A stretch of DNA of 58,419 nucleotides from Okeania sp. SIO2B3 (GTDB lineage: Bacteria; Cyanobacteriota; Cyanobacteriia; Cyanobacteriales; Microcoleaceae), in NCBI RefSeq assembly GCF_010672525.1, contig NZ_JAAHGH010000006.1:1-58419 (forward strand). Direction: 5' to 3'. Each line of letters opens with the position of its first letter. Position 1 is the first letter of the stretch. The position numbers and the translations under genes are program-made. The notes beneath the pieces are model-generated. The model saw only the letters and a program-made list of their open reading frames with translations, was not told where the DNA came from and searched no databases. Positions 9,898 to 19,221 of the stretch are shown here, piece by piece.

Positions 9898-9925
9898 GTA
9901 GGGGCGAATGGCCATTCGCCCCTAC
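9898..9925. repeat. 28-bp palindrome (GTAGGGGCGAATGGCC family)
   Basis: A perfect inverted repeat centred on GGCC with arms GTAGGGGCGAATGG. Near-identical copies lie at 22286-22313 and 23373-23400. It would form a long hairpin in RNA. The three copies are all in spacers, so it is a REP-like dispersed palindrome rather than a gene-specific operator. Confidence 0.85.
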
Positions 9926-9993
9926 GACTTCTGACTTCTGACTTCGTCAATAACCCTACAACTTCAAACATCAGAAAAAAACAATATTCAACC

Positions 9994-11466
9994 ATGAATA
10001 ATTCCGAACAAACCACTTGGAATAACATCCGCGAAGCCTTCCGTAAAATCTGGGGATACGATAATTTTCGACCACCACAAGGAGAAATAATTAGTTGCTT
10101 ATTAAAAGGAAAAGACGCCTTAATAATCATGCCAACTGGAGGAGGAAAATCAATCTGTTTTCAACTACCAGCTCTACTAAAAACAGGCTTAACTTTAGTA
10201 ATTTCTCCCTTAGTGGCACTGATGGAAAATCAAGTTCAAGAATTGCGCGATCGCTCACTTCCCGCCTCTCTTCTCCATAGCCAAATTCCCAATTCCCAAA
10301 AACAAAAAACCCTCCAAGCATTACAACAAAATAAACTAAGATTACTCTATCTTTCCCCAGAAACTTTACTTAACAAAAAAGTTTGGAATTTACTCTGCCA
10401 ACCCCAGATAAAAATCAACGGTTTAATATTAGATGAAGCTCATTGTCTAGTACAGTGGGGAGAAACTTTTCGTCCTGCTTATCGTCGCTTAGAAGCAGTA
10501 CGTTCAGCACTAATAAAATCTAAAACTCCAAATACTAATATTGCTATTGCTGCCTTTACCGCCACTGCCGACCCCCAAGCCCAAAATATTATTAAAAAAA
10601 CCTTACAACTGCAAAACCCACAACCATTTTTACTTAGCCCCTACCGAAATAATTTATATTTAAAAATTCAAAAAATTTGTACTCCCAGAAGTCGCCGTCA
10701 ACAGTTATTTAAATTTATCAAAACCAGAGAAAAACAAGCAGGTTTAATTTACGTTAGAACCAGAAAAGACAGTGAAAATTTAGCAGAAATATTACGACAA
10801 AAAGATTATAAAACTATAGCTTATCATGCAGGTTTAAGTGCTCAAGAAAGAAGAAATATTGAGAAAGCTTGGATAGGTGGAGAAATAAATTTTGTAGTCT
10901 GTACATCTGCCTTTGGTATGGGAATAAATAAACCAGATGTGCGGTGGGTAATACATTTTCAAGCACCATCACTTTTGTCTGAATATATTCAAGAAGTCGG
11001 TAGAGGTGGTAGAGATGGGAAACCTGCCGAAGCTTTAACATTAGTCAGCGAACCTACTGGTTGGTTAGACCCAGAGGATAAACAAAGACAAAAATTTCTA
11101 GTGGATAAATTGCGATCGCAATATCAAACAGCCCAAAAATTAATCAAACAACTGCCAACTACAGGAAATATTAATGCTGTAACAGATGAATTTCCTGATG
11201 CAGCGATCGCTCTCTCTATCCTACACTCTTCCGGAAAACTGAGATGGCGCGACCCCTTTAACTATATTATCAATAAGTCTGGTACTGGCAAAATATTATC
11301 CTTAGATTACAATTCCGGTATTCAGGAAATTAATCAATATTTCACCACAAGCAAATGTCGATGGCAGTTTTTACTACAAGCATTTGGCTTTTCTAAGGAA
11401 GCTCAGAATATGCGTTGCGGCCACTGCGATAATTGTATTCGGAGAGGAAAGCGCTATATTAGGTAA
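9994..11466 (+). CDS. recQ: RecQ-family ATP-dependent DNA helicase (short form)
   Basis: This 490-residue superfamily 2 helicase unwinds DNA 3' to 5' for recombination and repair. The RecQ motif 0 'FRPPQGEII' is followed by Walker A MPTGGGKS (about residue 50), DEAH box LDEAHC (D147), TATA-type motif III 'AFTATADP', motif V 'CTSAFGMGINKPDVR' and motif VI QEVGRGGRDG. The C-terminal zinc-binding region is present: a Cys in SKCRW and CGHCDNC close to the end. There is no winged-helix extension beyond the zinc site and no HRDC domain, which makes it a short RecQ; the classical E. coli protein is about 610 residues. Start ATG at 9994. Upstream lies the 28-bp palindrome and repeat-rich DNA. Confidence 0.93.
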   Translation: MNNSEQTTWNNIREAFRKIWGYDNFRPPQGEIISCLLKGKDALIIMPTGGGKSICFQLPALLKTGLTLVISPLVALMENQVQELRDRSLPASLLHSQIPNSQKQKTLQALQQNKLRLLYLSPETLLNKKVWNLLCQPQIKINGLILDEAHCLVQWGETFRPAYRRLEAVRSALIKSKTPNTNIAIAAFTATADPQAQNIIKKTLQLQNPQPFLLSPYRNNLYLKIQKICTPRSRRQQLFKFIKTREKQAGLIYVRTRKDSENLAEILRQKDYKTIAYHAGLSAQERRNIEKAWIGGEINFVVCTSAFGMGINKPDVRWVIHFQAPSLLSEYIQEVGRGGRDGKPAEALTLVSEPTGWLDPEDKQRQKFLVDKLRSQYQTAQKLIKQLPTTGNINAVTDEFPDAAIALSILHSSGKLRWRDPFNYIINKSGTGKILSLDYNSGIQEINQYFTTSKCRWQFLLQAFGFSKEAQNMRCGHCDNCIRRGKRYIR

Positions 11467-11502
11467 AGCAGCCGAAACAAAAGATTAGGACAAATCAACA
11501 GC

Positions 11503-12270
11503 TTAAAACTGAAACCGCACAATATTCTTTCTTCCTTCCTCTTCCCTCTTCCCTCTTCCTTCTTCCTTCTTCCTTCTTCCCCGACAAATTGACTCAGACT
11601 TCAATTTTGCCTGATGCTCGCAGCGAAAACCATCCTTGCACCATTGCGTCATATTCACCTGTGTGAGTTTTAGCACATCAGCACATTTTGGTTCTATTAT
11701 CTTACTTCCCACAGCCCAAAATAAACTACGAATTACATCCAAACCAGTCTTGAAACGAGATTCTCTATTACCAGGTACACCTATTTCCTCAACAATATCA
11801 GTTTCTACCCATATCCCATTAGTACCCAGAATAATCTGTGCTAACCATTTAGCTCTAGGTAAATGAGTAGGAGATGTTACCAGTTTAATATGTTCCACTT
11901 CCCATTTCTTGAGAATTGGCAAAGTAAAATAGAAGTTACCAAAAGTAGATTTAGCGCAATGTTCTAACCAAATATTCTCTACAGGAGCATTTTCCCGTTG
12001 AAATAATCCCACAAGACAAGGGTCTTTAGATCCAGCAGAAATTAAAATTGGGGTCTGAGGATATTGTTTTGCCACTTGAGCAATATAAATTTCCCGTTTA
12101 ATACTCCCACCTAAAACTAAATAAGTATCCACAGGAGATTTTGCTGCTGACTGGAGTGAAATAGTATTTCCCACTAGCAACACTAATAGACTAGAAAATA
12201 TAGAAAAAAGCAACAACAGCAATATTTTCCTGATTTTCTGATTGCCACGAATGTTTGGATTTTTTATCAT
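11503..12270 (-). CDS. YdcF/SanA-like DUF218 membrane-anchored protein
   Basis: 255 residues from the ATG at 12270. An N-terminal hydrophobic segment (ILLLLLFSIFSSLLVLLVG) anchors it to the membrane and is followed by a DUF218 domain: DTYLVLGGS, then PILISAGS, the 'ENIWLEHCAKSTFGNF' region and VTSPTHLPRAKWLA. Family members are linked to envelope integrity and vancomycin sensitivity, with no settled reaction. The frame extends upstream to 12405, but that part reads through a dead tnpB end, so I reject it. The last 20 or so residues (GRRKKEEGRGKREEEGRKN) are encoded by a GGAAGAAGG microsatellite at about 11528-11582, so the native C-terminus was probably replaced by repeat translation. Confidence 0.82.
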   Translation of the reverse strand: MIKNPNIRGNQKIRKILLLLLFSIFSSLLVLLVGNTISLQSAAKSPVDTYLVLGGSIKREIYIAQVAKQYPQTPILISAGSKDPCLVGLFQRENAPVENIWLEHCAKSTFGNFYFTLPILKKWEVEHIKLVTSPTHLPRAKWLAQIILGTNGIWVETDIVEEIGVPGNRESRFKTGLDVIRSLFWAVGSKIIEPKCADVLKLTQVNMTQWCKDGFRCEHQAKLKSESICRGRRKKEEGRGKREEEGRKNIVRFQF

Positions 12271-12290
12271 AGAAATTATAGCAAGTTCTT

Positions 12291-12618
12291 TTAGCTTATC
12301 TCTATCTGCTCTATAAAACTTATACAAAGCGTCACATAGCGTGACAACTTGAGGTTTACTTCCTGCTTCTTGTGAGGCCGTCGGCGGTTGCTCATCCACA
12401 GGCATTCACGGTCGAGCCGACCGCATCTGTCGCTCTTTATACTTGCGTTTAAATCTCGATCTATTGACAAGCCACAGTCGGGGCAGTCATAAGTTCTCAG
12501 ATGCAAGGGCATGTCTTGAACATGACCACAGTTAGAACAAGTCTTTGATGATGGAAAGAATCTATCTACTACTACTAATTCACTTCCGTACCATTGGCAT
12601 GTGTTTTTGGCATAGAAG
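12291..12618 (-). pseudogene. TnpB C-terminal remnant (zinc ribbon and last RuvC motif)
   Basis: Reading leftward from about 12618: WYGSELVVVDRFFPSSKTCS, then NCGHVQDMPLHLRTYDC, PDCGLSIDRDLNAS. This is the TnpB zinc ribbon (two Cys pairs) and the DRDLNA RuvC-III motif. After it the frame is scrambled; parts of the usual tail appear in another frame (PVDEQPPTAS). The N-terminal 300 residues are absent. It is an inactivated IS200/IS605-type accessory gene lying just upstream of the YdcF-like gene, whose 5' side it may have supplied or disrupted. Confidence 0.82.
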
Positions 12619-12771
12619 TTAGGACTCAGGACTCAGAAGTCAGGAAATTCAGGCAGAGAATAGGGGAAAAAGGTAGAAAAATGCTCTCATCTCCCAAACT
12701 CCCCTACTCCCCTACTCCCCTACTTCTGTCCCGTAGCGCCATAATTATTGAATCGGACATAATTTCCTATA

Positions 12772-13536
12772 TCAGAGCGAATCTGGATCGACACCCAAAT
12801 CGCGTAATTTAGCAGCTAATTTTTCGGCCCGTTGCTTTTCTTGTTCGGCCCGTTGCTTTTCCTGTTCGGCCCGTTGTTTTTCCTGTTCGGCTTGTTCGCT
12901 ACTCCACAATAACAAATTTTCGGACTTATCCCACCATCTGAGCCAGCTAATATTTTGTCCTAATCTTTCCCCTTGCCAAATTCCCAAGAACAAGTCTAAT
13001 TCCGGTATCCAAAAATGTCCATTCTCATTAGCTGACTCAAAGCGATACTTTCCATCGTGCAAACTGCGCACCTCTAAATTCTCTTCATAGGGGTCATAAG
13101 TTACATAGGTTGGTACTTTGAGGATCTGTTCATAAAAATAAAGTTTGCCATAAGGTGGAGTCGAACGCACTGATAGTTCCCCACATTCTGTTTCTGAGAG
13201 GAACTCCATCACTACAGCTACAGGAGCGCCTTCTAGATGGGGAGTGTAACTACGGCGAATGACTCCCTCTGCCACTGGTTGTACTTGGGGGACATAAAAC
13301 CAATCGGGAGCTTTGACAACTATTTTTTTGTTAACGGTAGCTACTAATCCAAAATTTGAACCAATGAGCATTTGAGGTTGAATGAACAATGCAGCTCCCA
13401 AAGCATCAGTCAGAGCAGTAGCAAGGATAGGTTGTTGAAAATTTTCCACTGGGTCGTCTGGTAAGGTAAAGTCTGCTGGTAGTGCTTTCCAAGTTACAGT
13501 TGGTTCTGGTTTAGTGGATTTTATTTGTAGAACCAT
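12772..13536 (-). CDS. Uma2 family (DUF820) protein with coiled-coil tail
   Basis: 254 residues. The Uma2 fold (PD-(D/E)XK-like, very common in cyanobacteria, cellular role unknown) is visible as 'VKAPDWFYVP' (the Asp motif) followed by 'APVAVVMEFLSETE' (the E-x-(S/K) strand) and 'GKLYFYEQILKVPTYVTYDP'. Near the C-terminus the heptad EQEKQRA is repeated three times and ends AEKLAAKLRDLGVDPDSL, a standard ending of this family. The tandem heptads are encoded by a 21-bp DNA repeat at about 12817-12890, likely length-variable. Start ATG at 13536. Confidence 0.88.
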   Translation of the reverse strand: MVLQIKSTKPEPTVTWKALPADFTLPDDPVENFQQPILATALTDALGAALFIQPQMLIGSNFGLVATVNKKIVVKAPDWFYVPQVQPVAEGVIRRSYTPHLEGAPVAVVMEFLSETECGELSVRSTPPYGKLYFYEQILKVPTYVTYDPYEENLEVRSLHDGKYRFESANENGHFWIPELDLFLGIWQGERLGQNISWLRWWDKSENLLLWSSEQAEQEKQRAEQEKQRAEQEKQRAEKLAAKLRDLGVDPDSL

Positions 13537-13717
13537 TTTTAGTGTCTATCTTATGGCTAAGGGTGGACTGTATTTATATTATTATAGATCCCAAATGGGT
13601 TCTATTTAAAAATAGATGGGGAGATGGGGAGATGGGGAGATTAGTATATTTGCACAATTTTTTGTATTTCATATAATTTGAAGTCCTCATGGAATCTGAT
13701 TGAAAAACTTTCTCCTA

Positions 13718-13825
13718 CTAGCGCGTCAAGCTGAAAATGATGTATTAAATTTTTGAGTATAATTCTTGCTATGACTAAGGTTTGGAGAATTTTCCTCAAA
13801 CACTATTTCAAGCTTGACGCGCCAC
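13718..13825. repeat. Inverted-repeat element, possible mini-MITE
   Basis: GCGCGTCAAGCT (13721-13732) is matched by its exact reverse complement AGCTTGACGCGC (13811-13822) with 78 bp between. The arms extend imperfectly. The ~105-bp unit has no gene. CTA occurs on both sides as a possible short target duplication, but the extra CA makes this weak. It could equally be a long RNA hairpin. Confidence 0.6.
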
Positions 13826-13897
13826 TACAATACAATAGTGAAATTCTTAGGGAGTTCCCTAAATTATTTTCGCACCTATGTCTATTAATCACCACAG

Positions 13898-14704
13898 TTA
13901 TTCAGAAGATTCTGGCAAGACAAAACGCATTTCTCCATTTTGATCGATTTCCACCTTTCCTCCAAGCTTGAGAATTTCTTGTTGAGCGCGATCGCGTACT
14001 TTTTGGTCTATTGTTTGACCGTATACCCATAACCAAGCATTAAACTTGATTAATTTACTATCGGGGTCTCGCTTCAGAAATTCTGCTGTTTGTCTAAACA
14101 GAGATGTTAACCCTTGATATGATGTATTTTCAGCCCATTCAGCAGCCATTTCATGAGAATCAATTGCTCCAGGAATATCACCTACTAACAGTAATTGATC
14201 TATGCCTTTCCATCTCCATACTTGCCAAGCTTTCGGATCTATTTCTGGAGAAAGTACATCGGTACCGCGAGTCATATATTCTACCGCGACTTCTGGTTTA
14301 CCCTCATATATAGATAAAGAGTTAGACACAAATAGATAAGTGTCAACCCATCTTGGATCTAAGCGGGTGATGATCTCAAAGTAATCTTCACTCAGAGAAT
14401 AGCCTGTTTGATTTCTGGCAGAGTCGTCCCCAAAATATTGCAAAAATTTGAGAAACACCCAGTCTGCAATCAAATTATCAAATCCAAAAGTCGGAGATGC
14501 CTTCAATAATTTTAGCTGTAGAGCTTCTTTTTCTTCAGCTTCTACTGCTTCTGCCAAATCTAAAACGATTTTCTCTTTTAAGGGAGAATTTTCTGAAGGC
14601 CAGAATACTTGTAAAGTGATTATACTTCCTAAAGCTGTTATGAAAACTGCTAGATTTACGAATGAACCTAGCCAATTTGAGCTTTTAGCTTTTGTTTCCA
14701 TCAT
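13898..14704 (-). CDS. Membrane-anchored hypothetical protein, TPR-like
   Basis: 268 residues. One N-terminal transmembrane segment (about residues 13-34, 'FVNLAVFITALGSIITLQVFW') is followed by a helical domain with repeated helix pairs: 'FDNLIADWVFLKFLQYFGDD', 'DPRWVDTYLFVSNSLSIYEGKPEVAVEYM', 'AWQVWRWKGIDQLLLVGDIPGAIDSHEMAAEW', which read like degenerate tetratricopeptide repeats. It appears to be a cyanobacterium-specific family; function unknown. Two consecutive ATGs (14704, 14701) could both start it. It is divergent from the ctp gene with about 450 bp between. Confidence 0.78.
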   Translation of the reverse strand: MMETKAKSSNWLGSFVNLAVFITALGSIITLQVFWPSENSPLKEKIVLDLAEAVEAEEKEALQLKLLKASPTFGFDNLIADWVFLKFLQYFGDDSARNQTGYSLSEDYFEIITRLDPRWVDTYLFVSNSLSIYEGKPEVAVEYMTRGTDVLSPEIDPKAWQVWRWKGIDQLLLVGDIPGAIDSHEMAAEWAENTSYQGLTSLFRQTAEFLKRDPDSKLIKFNAWLWVYGQTIDQKVRDRAQQEILKLGGKVEIDQNGEMRFVLPESSE

Positions 14705-15158
14705 ATCTTAAAATTTTTATGTCAAGAAAACTAACGAGCGAGAGATCCAAAATTACAACAGTTTTCGACTTAATTTAGTTACAAGTCGATCGGCCTTTCA
14801 GCAACAGAGAATAGAGATGAAGTAGAAAGAAAGGAATAAGCAGGAAAATTAGTCACTTTATTTTCCCTTTTCCTTCTTCAAGTTAAACTGTACCTCACCA
14901 TCCTAAAAAGTACTGTAAGATGATTATCAGTTAATTTATTTTAATTACTTAACTCTTCTCAAATATAGAGTTAGAGACAATAGTCGTAACGGTAAAATTT
15001 GACTAGACAGTAAATTCCCTTGTCACTATAGATACAATAATAAATATATTCAGCTAATATTGTAGTATATTAGACTTCTTTCAAAAAAATACTATCCCAT
15101 TATCATAAATTAGTGGGAACGTCAATATCAATAAATGTCCAACTACTAAAAAAATTCA
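14705..15158. other. Divergent intergenic region
   Basis: About 450 AT-rich bases between two divergent genes, so it must contain both promoters. I cannot pick out a convincing -35/-10 pair. A short purine-rich stretch lies near 14818-14880. No RNA gene seen. Confidence 0.45.
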
Positions 15159-16466
15159 ATGAAATCAGCCTCAAAACGCAACTCCATTCTTCAAGTCATT
15201 TTGTACAGTGGAGCGATCGCTACAACCACAGCTTTATCTTTATTGGCCCCTAACCTGAGTAAGCCTGCTGAAGCAAATTTAGAAAATAGCCCGAAAGCAG
15301 TTCTGGATGAAGCATGGCAAATTGTCAATCGAGAATATGTTGATGGTAGTTTTAATCAGACAGATTGGCAAGCGACTAGGCAAACTTTGTTAGAGAAAAA
15401 TTATACTTCTAGCGAACAAGCTTATGAGGCATTACGTCAAGCATTAGATCAACTTAATGACCCCTATACTCGTTTTCTAGACCCAGAGCAGTTCAAAACT
15501 TTGACAAATCAAACATCAGGGGAAATGTCTGGAGTGGGAATGCAGTTAAAAGAGGATGAGCTGAGTAAAGTAATTACGGTGGTGGACGTTGTAGAAAATT
15601 CTCCAGCTATGAAAGCAGGTTTATTACCAGGAGATCAAATTCTGGAAATTGATGGCAAACCTACTGCTAGTTTGAGTGTATCAGCAGCAGCAAAACTAAT
15701 TCGAGGTGATGTGGGTACAGATGTTGTACTGCAAGTCATGCGTTCTGGAGAAACAGAATTTGATGTAACTTTAACCAGGGCGAGAATAGAATTACAAGCA
15801 GTTCGTTACGAGCTTAAGCGTGAAGGGAATGAACGTATTGGGTATATCCATTTACAAGAATTTAGTGCCCATGCGGGAGAACAAATGCAGAAGGCGATCG
15901 AAAATCTGGATAATCAGAATGCTGATGGTTATGTTTTAGATTTGCGGGGCAACCCAGGGGGTTTATTGCGCATTAGTATAGATATTGCTCGGATGTTAAT
16001 GGACAAAGGTGCTATTGTCAGTACAGTTGACCGTAATGGAGAAAAGCAAGAATTGCGGGCAAACCGTTCAGCTTTAACTGATAAACCAATAGTCGTCTTG
16101 GTAGATGGTGACTCAGCGAGTGCTAGTGAAATTTTAGCAGGGGCACTTAAAGATAATGGTCGTGCTGTGATTATGGGAGATCAAACTTTTGGTAAAGCTT
16201 TGGTACAGTCAGTACATTCTTTATCAGATGGTTCAGGTTTAGCAGTAACTATTGCTCACTATTATACTCCTAAAGGAACTGATATTAGTAAAAAAGGTGT
16301 TACTCCTGATGTCAGTATAAATTTGACAGATTCTCAAAAACGACGTTTATATAGGCAACCAGGGGCGGTCGCTACTATATCAGACCCTTATTATTCTAGA
16401 GCGGTAAATCTCTTGAAAAATAAAATATTGTTACGTCCGTTAGTATTGCGGGACCAACAAAATTGA
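15159..16466 (+). CDS. ctpB: C-terminal processing peptidase (S41), CtpB-like
   Basis: 435 residues. An N-terminal signal/anchor (residues 10-34) directs it to the lumen or periplasm. Next comes the 'AWQIVNREYVDGSFNQTDW' tail-binding region, a PDZ domain (about 100-190, with GVGMQL and the carboxylate-binding loop) and the S41 protease core. The Ser/Lys dyad is S321 in SASASEILAGAL and K346 in TFGKALVQS, 25 residues apart as in D1 processing proteases. Cyanobacteria have three Ctp paralogues; CtpA matures photosystem II D1. The 'SPKAVLDEAW' N-terminal pattern suggests CtpB rather than CtpA, so D1 processing is not assured. The paralogue assignment is moderate, the family certain. Confidence 0.9.
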   Translation: MKSASKRNSILQVILYSGAIATTTALSLLAPNLSKPAEANLENSPKAVLDEAWQIVNREYVDGSFNQTDWQATRQTLLEKNYTSSEQAYEALRQALDQLNDPYTRFLDPEQFKTLTNQTSGEMSGVGMQLKEDELSKVITVVDVVENSPAMKAGLLPGDQILEIDGKPTASLSVSAAAKLIRGDVGTDVVLQVMRSGETEFDVTLTRARIELQAVRYELKREGNERIGYIHLQEFSAHAGEQMQKAIENLDNQNADGYVLDLRGNPGGLLRISIDIARMLMDKGAIVSTVDRNGEKQELRANRSALTDKPIVVLVDGDSASASEILAGALKDNGRAVIMGDQTFGKALVQSVHSLSDGSGLAVTIAHYYTPKGTDISKKGVTPDVSINLTDSQKRRLYRQPGAVATISDPYYSRAVNLLKNKILLRPLVLRDQQN

Positions 16467-16918
16467 AGTTAGGAATGATGATTTTAGGTGTTGCTGAAAA
16501 TAGTTATGAGAGCTGGAACTAAAGTAAATCAATAGTCACTAATCTATATAATAAATAATGGAATATATTGATCGTACAATCTCTTTAGTCTATCTTGTAT
16601 GAAGCAAGCAGAGGTTTAGTATCTATCCTGACTACTAACTACTAACAATCATACTGTTATTCAGCAAAACCTGATTTTAGGTTATTATAAGACTATAGCT
16701 AATGAGGCTTTAATATAGAATCCGGTTATATAGTATATGTTGATAATTCTATAGACATATACAGAAAAGAGGGAGTAGGGGAAAGAATTGATAATTTATG
16801 TGCAGTGATTAATTTTATTTTTGATCATTGGAGATGTCTGATAATTACTTCAATATTTAATCTCCCCTGCTCCCCACCAAAAACTATACAATAACTATTT
16901 AACCGAACATACTTTAAT
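16467..16918. other. Intergenic region, convergent genes, nothing recognised
   Basis: 450 AT-rich bases between the convergent ctp and moaB genes. No clear hairpin with a T-run, no RNA gene and no reading frame of interest. Confidence 0.5.
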
Positions 16919-17428
16919 TTATATTCCATGCAACTGCCTTCTCAAGTGAACTAATTCTGGTAAAATTAGTTTTTCCATCCCTAGTCTAACTGCATTTCTA
17001 GAACCTGGAAGTGAAAAGACTAATTTACCTTGATAAGTTCCAGCAACAGCACGAGAAGCGATCGCCCTGGAGCCAATTTCTTGATAACTCAGCCATCGAA
17101 ATAATTCCCCAAAACCAGGTAAAGTTTTTTCTAATAAATTCTCAATAGCATCGTAAGTTGTATCTCTTGGAGCTATTCCTGTACCACCATTCAAGATTAC
17201 AGCATCTAGAAATTCTATCTGACATAGATGTTGCAGGTGTTTGACAACTTCCAATTTTTCATCTTTGATAATTATATATGCTGTGACGGAGTGCTCGGCA
17301 TTTTTCAACAATTCCTGGAGTAACTGACCACTTTTGTCTGTTTCTGGAGTGCGGGTATCACTAACCGTAATCACAGCACAACTTAGAGAAATATTTTCAG
17401 GAGTTGGATGAGGAATTTGTTTATCCAT
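16919..17428 (-). CDS. moaB: Molybdopterin adenylyltransferase-like MoaB/Mog
   Basis: 169 residues, the standard length of MoaB. It shows 'CAVITVSDTRTPETDKSG' at the N-terminus, the molybdopterin-binding GGTGIAPRD loop, then 'TLPGFGELFRWLSYQEIGSRAIASRAVAG' and VFSLPGSRNAVRLGMEKLILPEL, all in order. The family adenylylates molybdopterin before molybdenum insertion in molybdenum cofactor synthesis. No other moa genes are nearby, so it is a lone gene, as often seen in cyanobacteria. It is cytoplasmic, with the ATG at 17428. Confidence 0.93.
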   Translation of the reverse strand: MDKQIPHPTPENISLSCAVITVSDTRTPETDKSGQLLQELLKNAEHSVTAYIIIKDEKLEVVKHLQHLCQIEFLDAVILNGGTGIAPRDTTYDAIENLLEKTLPGFGELFRWLSYQEIGSRAIASRAVAGTYQGKLVFSLPGSRNAVRLGMEKLILPELVHLRRQLHGI

Positions 17429-17505
17429 AAGAAATATTCTGATGACTTTTAAAGTGAATTTTTCACCATCAGAGGATGATATAGTGAGGTGTTAAGAGCT
17501 TAAGA

Positions 17506-18156
17506 CTAAGGGCAAGATTTAACAAATTCCCAAGTAAAGGGATTCTCCTCCTTGTCTTCTTTTGCTGTTAAAAAAGGAGGATCAAATAGGGCTAGAATAT
17601 TACCATTACGACCATTAATAATGTAAACTTCCTCATTATATTGAATCGGTCCAACTTTACTTAAATCGGAGGCTCGTTCGATCAACCATTTAGTACTATC
17701 AGCATAATCCTTATATGTGGCACCATAACGATAACCGGAACCCCTCCAGTAGTAAAGACGGTCTCTGTCTTTAAATTTTCCAAGCCGATCGCGAGTCAAC
17801 CTACTTTCTTTCCAATTTTCTTGTTCTATAGTCTCTTTATCTATAGTCTGAAGACCAATATAGTCATTTTCAAATATATTACCAAAAATAATAACTTTAA
17901 ATCTTACAGCCATTGAGGAATCCAATGTTGTTGTCGGGTATTCATTATTTCCTGAGTCAGACCTTCCGATATAGATATACATATCCTCGCCATCTTCCTT
18001 CTGCTTACTTCTTAAAAAAATAACATCACCACCTTTAACGCTACCGGTATTTTCACACTCTGCTGCCAGAGGAGAACGCCCGGTTTTTAAGAAAACGTAG
18101 AACATCATCAAAGTAACAGAAGAAAGCACAGGGATGAATTTTTTTTGCTGGAACAT
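17506..18156 (-). CDS. Secreted or membrane-anchored hypothetical protein
   Basis: 216 residues. The N-terminus (FIPVLSSVTLMMFYVFLKTG) is a signal peptide or anchor followed by SPLAAEC; a lipobox is not clear. The mature part is polar and beta-rich with many Tyr and charged residues ('DMYIYIGRSDSGNNEYP', 'RLYYWRGSGYRYGATYKDYADSTKW'). One Cys near the start of the mature part and one near the end (KSCP) could form a disulfide. No family recognised. It lies between moaB and psb28 on the same strand, but the hairpin at 18215-18243 may separate it from psb28. Confidence 0.7.
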   Translation of the reverse strand: MFQQKKFIPVLSSVTLMMFYVFLKTGRSPLAAECENTGSVKGGDVIFLRSKQKEDGEDMYIYIGRSDSGNNEYPTTTLDSSMAVRFKVIIFGNIFENDYIGLQTIDKETIEQENWKESRLTRDRLGKFKDRDRLYYWRGSGYRYGATYKDYADSTKWLIERASDLSKVGPIQYNEEVYIINGRNGNILALFDPPFLTAKEDKEENPFTWEFVKSCP

Positions 18157-18214
18157 CTGCGTTAGTCAACTTTTTTTATAGATGTCTTTTGGGCACTCCA
18201 CTTTTAACTGTTCA

Positions 18215-18243
18215 ACCCAGGCTTAAAATTTACTGGCCTGGGT
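18215..18243 (-). terminator. Hairpin downstream of psb28
   Basis: ACCCAGGC (18215-18222) pairs with GCCTGGGT (18236-18243) across a 13-base loop, beginning seven bases past the psb28 stop codon. The position suits transcript termination or 3' end stabilisation, but only a weak U-rich tail follows in the psb28 direction, so intrinsic termination is uncertain. Confidence 0.5.
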
Positions 18244-18249
18244 AAACAA

Positions 18250-18585
18250 TTAAGCCTGATTAAATTCTAAACCATGATCTTTAGCATAACGCTCCATGAA
18301 CCGCATAAAGCGGTCCCAATCTTCTCTAGATTTCATCACATAAAGTCCCTCAAGGAATTTAGGCTCACCATTAATAAACTTGGCCTTAACTTCGCGACTG
18401 GTCATTTGGCCTTCTTCATCAATCATATACATTCCTGTAATATCTTCAGTAACATCCTGGCCTAAAGCCTTGGGGTCCTCAAAAATAAATGTGGCCGTCC
18501 CCTGATTACCGCTACGAGAACGGGTTAGACGTACTTCTGGTATAGCTTCTTCATCAACACCTTGAATAAATTGAATTGCACTCAT
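18250..18585 (-). CDS. psb28: Photosystem II assembly protein Psb28
   Basis: 111 residues, the expected size. It begins '[23 protein letters not shown]' with the family's IQFI..G..E...P.VRLTRSR, then TATFIF, '[11 protein letters not shown]', '[19 protein letters not shown]' and ends '[17 protein letters not shown]'. Psb28 is a cytoplasmic-side thylakoid factor that binds PSII assembly intermediates (CP47/RC47) and helps chlorophyll-protein biogenesis; it leaves before the mature complex forms. It is a single gene with a long AT-rich upstream region. This gene is the clearest marker that the host is a cyanobacterium. Confidence 0.97.
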   Translation of the reverse strand: MSAIQFIQGVDEEAIPEVRLTRSRSGNQGTATFIFEDPKALGQDVTEDITGMYMIDEEGQMTSREVKAKFINGEPKFLEGLYVMKSREDWDRFMRFMERYAKDHGLEFNQA

Positions 18586-19221
18586 CAGTATCTTTTTAAT
18601 CCTTAAGAAATCATTAAAATATTATTATAAACACAATCCGATCGAGTTTCACAGAACTGAGTATATAAAAAAAGTCAAGAAAAACATAGATTTGGCTAAA
18701 AACTTTAAATAACAATAATTTTAGATAAATAATTTAACTCTTAATTAAGAGGAAGAATTTATCAGACTATTTCTGTAAGTTGGCATTAATAAAATCCCGA
18801 TTTAATAACTTTAAATATTTACTCAATCAAATAGTATAAATATCAAGATATTTAACTTTAAATATAGTCTTTTATAGATACATTAATCATAAATTTTATA
18901 TAGACAAAGATGCCAATTAATATCTAAATTTAATCATATATCAAGGAACGAGTTGGTCTTTGACTTATGTTGATGATGAACTCGAGGCATAGAAAAGCTT
19001 TTACAACTATTTCTTGCTATAGTTAATAGCTTGATTTGAATCTAAATCCCTATTTTACCTATTAATTTTTCAGTTTTTCTGCAAAATTCATATATTTTCA
19101 CTTAATCAAGTTGTGAGCAACGTTCTACTACTAAAATACAATTATTTCATAGGCATAATTGTAATCAAATAAACCTATGAATATCTATAAATATAGACCT
19201 TATTAAATTTGATAATTTTCA
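18586..19221. other. Long AT-rich intergenic region
   Basis: About 640 bases, the upstream region of psb28 and the downstream side of the M48 protease gene. Very AT-rich with no open frame of interest and none of the window's repeat families. The psb28 promoter must lie in the first hundred or so bases above 18585. A small RNA cannot be ruled out by eye. Confidence 0.5.

Noticed and set aside
9898-9925. 28-bp palindrome as a recQ operator
   Set aside because: The same palindrome occurs in two unrelated spacers (22286 and 23373), so it is a dispersed repeat.
12271-12405. N-terminal extension of the YdcF-like protein (MPVDEQPPTAS...)
   Set aside because: This part derives from the dead tnpB 3' end; the hydrophobic anchor and domain start right after the ATG at 12270.
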